Shown here: piece after piece, positions 62,249-64,000 of the stretch
Layout of the letters: each line of letters starts with the position of its first letter
Numbering within the stretch: position 1 is the first letter of the stretch
Origin: Paenibacillus monticola
GTDB taxonomy: Bacteria; Bacillota; Bacilli; Paenibacillales; Paenibacillaceae
Reading direction: 5' to 3'
Length of the DNA: 64,000 nucleotides
NCBI RefSeq assembly: GCF_009664975.1
Contig: NZ_WJXB01000004.1
Coordinates: 593,676-657,675 of the forward strand
Program-made: the position numbers and the translations under genes
The notes under the pieces: generated by a model
What the model was told of the DNA's origin: nothing
Database searches by the model: none
The model's input: only the letters and a program-made list of their open reading frames with translations

Positions 62249-63505
62249 TCAATCAGCCGCCCATCCTTCCAGCTTCTTATCACTAGGGAGCCGCAGAGCA
62301 AGCAAGCCAAGCAGTGGGAGGAAGCCACAGGCGACGAATACCTTCGAAATGCCAATGTAGTCAATGAGATTGCCGATGACCAGCGAACCGATCCCTCCAA
62401 GCCCAAAAGCTAGACCTGTGATAAGACCGGAAACAGTACCGATATTACCTGGATAAAGCATCTGTGCGTATATAACGGTAACGGAGAAGCTGGACAAGAG
62501 CACGAAACCACCGATCAGCAGTAGAACAGCCGCCCAGAATGGATTGACAAAAGGCAGGGCCAGCGCGAATGGCACCGTACCCACCATGGAGATCAGGATG
62601 AGGTTTCGTCGTCCGAAACGGTCAGCAAGTGGGCCACCGAAAAAAGTTCCCACAGCCCCAGCCGCTAGATACATGAAAATATAGATTTGTGCGTCATCCA
62701 GTTTCATGTTGTATTGATCCATTAAGTAGAAGCTATAATAACTTCCTATAGATGCACCATACCAAGACCGGACAAAGACGAGAAAGACGAGAATAATAGT
62801 TGCACTCAGAATACTTTTGCTACGGGCAGCATCCAGTTTATGTGTCGTAGACTTTTTGCGGAAGGTGTAGCCCGAATCCAACATTTGCCGATACCACCGT
62901 GCAACATAGGTTTGAACAGCGATTCCGGCAGCAGCAACCAAAGTGAAGCCCAGTGCTCCAATTTGTCCGTAAGGAATGAAGATCCATTTCATTAGAAGGG
63001 GGCCGAGAGATTGTCCAGCATTACCACCCACCTGAAAGATAGACTGTGAAAGTCCCTTCCGCAAGCCTGCAGCCATATGAGCGACACGCATACCCTCCGG
63101 ATGAAAAGCAGCAGAGCCGAATCCGACAAGCATGACCGAAAAGATCACCAGTATATAATTGTCGGCAAAAGCCAAGAGCAGCACACCCGCGAAGGTGCAA
63201 CACATGCCCAGTGGCAGCAAAATAGGGCGGGGTTTGCGGTCTGCTGCATAACCGATCACGGGTTGAATCACTGAGGACGTCATGTTCAGAGCAAATGAAA
63301 TCCAGCCGATCTGGGCATAGCTGAGCAGCAGATTGTTTTTGAGAATAGGAAACATCGCAGGGATCAGGGCTTGAATAGAATCATTAAATAGATGAACAAA
63401 ACTTACGGCCAGCAAAATACGATATATAGTAGCCTGCTGTAAATTACGCTGCTCCTGGTCCACTCCACTTGAATGAGATGTAGCGGGGCTAGAATTGTTT
63501 TTCAT
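62249..63505 (-). CDS. MFS transporter, fosmidomycin-resistance (Fsr) type
   Basis: A 418-residue, twelve-helix major facilitator protein. VSFVHLFNDSIQALIPAMFP near the N-terminus and the loop YAADRKPRP plus GGPLADRFGRRN in the middle are features of Fsr-like efflux proteins. VGFGSAAFHPEGMRVAHMA is a strongly typical Fsr segment in helix 4. Substrate cannot be read from sequence. ATG 63505 has AGAGGAG 5 bases upstream. It lies 93 bases before the oxidoreductase gene on the same strand and may be co-transcribed with it. Confidence 0.9.
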   Translation of the reverse strand: MKNNSSPATSHSSGVDQEQRNLQQATIYRILLAVSFVHLFNDSIQALIPAMFPILKNNLLLSYAQIGWISFALNMTSSVIQPVIGYAADRKPRPILLPLGMCCTFAGVLLLAFADNYILVIFSVMLVGFGSAAFHPEGMRVAHMAAGLRKGLSQSIFQVGGNAGQSLGPLLMKWIFIPYGQIGALGFTLVAAAGIAVQTYVARWYRQMLDSGYTFRKKSTTHKLDAARSKSILSATIILVFLVFVRSWYGASIGSYYSFYLMDQYNMKLDDAQIYIFMYLAAGAVGTFFGGPLADRFGRRNLILISMVGTVPFALALPFVNPFWAAVLLLIGGFVLLSSFSVTVIYAQMLYPGNIGTVSGLITGLAFGLGGIGSLVIGNLIDYIGISKVFVACGFLPLLGLLALRLPSDKKLEGWAAD

Positions 63506-63651
63506 TTGAACTCCTCTCGGTGCTGTTTATAGAATGCAATGAAATGAAATTACGATAAACTCTATTTTAGCCATATGTAATGGAGTATGGGAATCAATTT
63601 GTGCTGTATCAAGGCTGTTTATACGCCATGATATTTAATTTCAGAAAAAGG

Positions 63652-63680
63652 TTGCAATCATCCAATCAACATGATATATT
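63652..63680 (+). promoter_or_regulatory. rRNA operon promoter P1
   Basis: TTGCAA (63652-63657), a 17-base spacer and TATATT (63675-63680). It sits 226 bases before the 16S gene. The bases between 63506 and 63651 show nothing I can assign. Confidence 0.65.
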
Positions 63681-63736
63681 ATCTCTTGTGCTTACGAGAC
63701 ATTGCATATACGAAACACAAGCGATGAGGAAATAAG

Positions 63737-63766
63737 TTGACAAGATATAGCTTAACATGATATGAT
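63737..63766 (+). promoter_or_regulatory. rRNA operon promoter P2
   Basis: A perfect TTGACA (63737-63742), an 18-base spacer ending in TGA, and TATGAT (63761-63766), giving an extended -10. Tandem promoters of this type are normal before rrn operons of Bacillales. Confidence 0.75.
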
Positions 63767-63810
63767 CTAATTCCTGTGCAAGAAACGAAGCATTCATTTG
63801 CCGGGAGCAA

Positions 63811-63824
63811 GTTCTTTGAAAACT
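63811..63824 (+). promoter_or_regulatory. rrn leader antitermination boxA
   Basis: GTTCTTTGAAAACT matches the boxA-like segment in Bacillus rrn leaders, used for Nus-dependent antitermination. Two small hairpins follow (ATTCAT/ATGAAT near 63852-63866 and GAGC/GCTC near 63884-63895), as expected of precursor processing sites. Confidence 0.65.
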
Positions 63825-63905
63825 GAACAAATGGAACGCGTTAATTTTTAAGGATTCATTTAATGAATCGTCAGTTTCAAAATGAGCAATCGCTCTTTTC
63901 AATAC

Positions 63906-64000
63906 AAATTGGAGAGTTTGATCCTGGCTCAGGACGAACGCTGGCGGCATGCCTAATACATGCAAGTCGAGCGGAGTTTTGTTGAAAGCTTGCTTTCAAC
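63906..64000 (+). rRNA. 16S ribosomal RNA (5' end, cut by window edge)
   Basis: The universal 5' sequence AGAGTTTGATCCTGGCTCAG is present from about 63913, followed by GACGAACGCTGGCGGC and the TAATACATGCAAGTCGAGCG block before the V1 loop. Exact mature 5' end is placed near 63906 by analogy with E. coli. The V1 start and GGCATGCC variant fit Paenibacillus. Confidence 0.97.

Noticed and set aside
63666..63965. 99-codon minus-strand frame at the right edge
   Set aside because: It overlaps the rRNA promoters, leader and the 16S gene itself.

Overview
The window looks like chromosomal DNA of a Paenibacillus-type member of the Bacillales. It has the uvrB-uvrA pair, a pcrB-pcrA-ligA operon, strong AGGAGG-type ribosome binding sites with frequent TTG and GTG starts, secreted proteins with copper-amine-oxidase-type 'stalk' domains, and the start of a 16S rRNA gene whose first 95 bases fit Paenibacillus. 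All assignments come from reading the sequence and recognising motifs; no database search was run.

Layout. 1-4.6 kb: the end of uvrB and complete uvrA (nucleotide excision repair), separated by a patch of short hairpin repeats. 4.6-16 kb: repeat-rich spacer, an assimilatory nitrite/sulfite reductase on the minus strand, a small membrane protein, a secreted HtrA-like protease with a stalk-domain partner, a DUF559-like nuclease, a second repeat-rich spacer, a long U32 'peptidase' (RlhA-like Fe-S protein) and galU. 16-50 kb: a large surface-glycan locus. 50-56 kb: pcrB-pcrA-ligA. 56-63.5 kb: a secreted alkaline phosphatase, an ABC exporter with a lipoprotein that may handle metal, a cytochrome b/molybdopterin fusion oxidoreductase and an Fsr-type MFS pump. 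63.6-64 kb: tandem promoters, leader and 5' end of an rRNA operon.

The glycan locus is the centre of interest and resembles S-layer glycan (slg) clusters of Bacillales. A divergent O-antigen-ligase-like protein with a TPR tail (candidate glycan-to-protein transferase) sits beside galU. A long plus-strand series then encodes: a glycosyltransferase; ManC-Gmd-Rmd (GDP-D-rhamnose); an ABC-2 polysaccharide exporter whose ATPase has a C-terminal carbohydrate-binding domain; a coiled-coil methyltransferase that could cap the chain; two GT4 proteins, one a tandem double enzyme; two large polytopic proteins (one ending in a LamG-like lectin fold); a GtrA flippase; RfbH, RfbF and RfbG plus a ThDP enzyme and a reductase (a CDP-linked 3,6-dideoxy or branched-chain sugar route like that of CDP-yersiniose); a GtrB-like polyprenyl-phosphate sugar transferase; RmlACBD (dTDP-L-rhamnose); two GT2 enzymes; and a WsaP/WcaJ-like initiating phosphosugar transferase.

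The inferred scheme is: priming on undecaprenyl phosphate, assembly of a rhamnose-rich chain in the cytoplasm, methyl capping, ABC export, side-chain decoration outside the cell by a Gtr-like system using a CDP-derived sugar, and transfer to an S-layer protein or the wall. The section from about 18.8 to 42.7 kb is much richer in A+T than both flanks, as expected of an exchanged specificity cassette. In the only long gap inside it (32.41-32.76 kb) lies a compact RNA-like fold followed by a 30-bp perfect palindrome, a candidate cis-acting RNA for this very long transcription unit.
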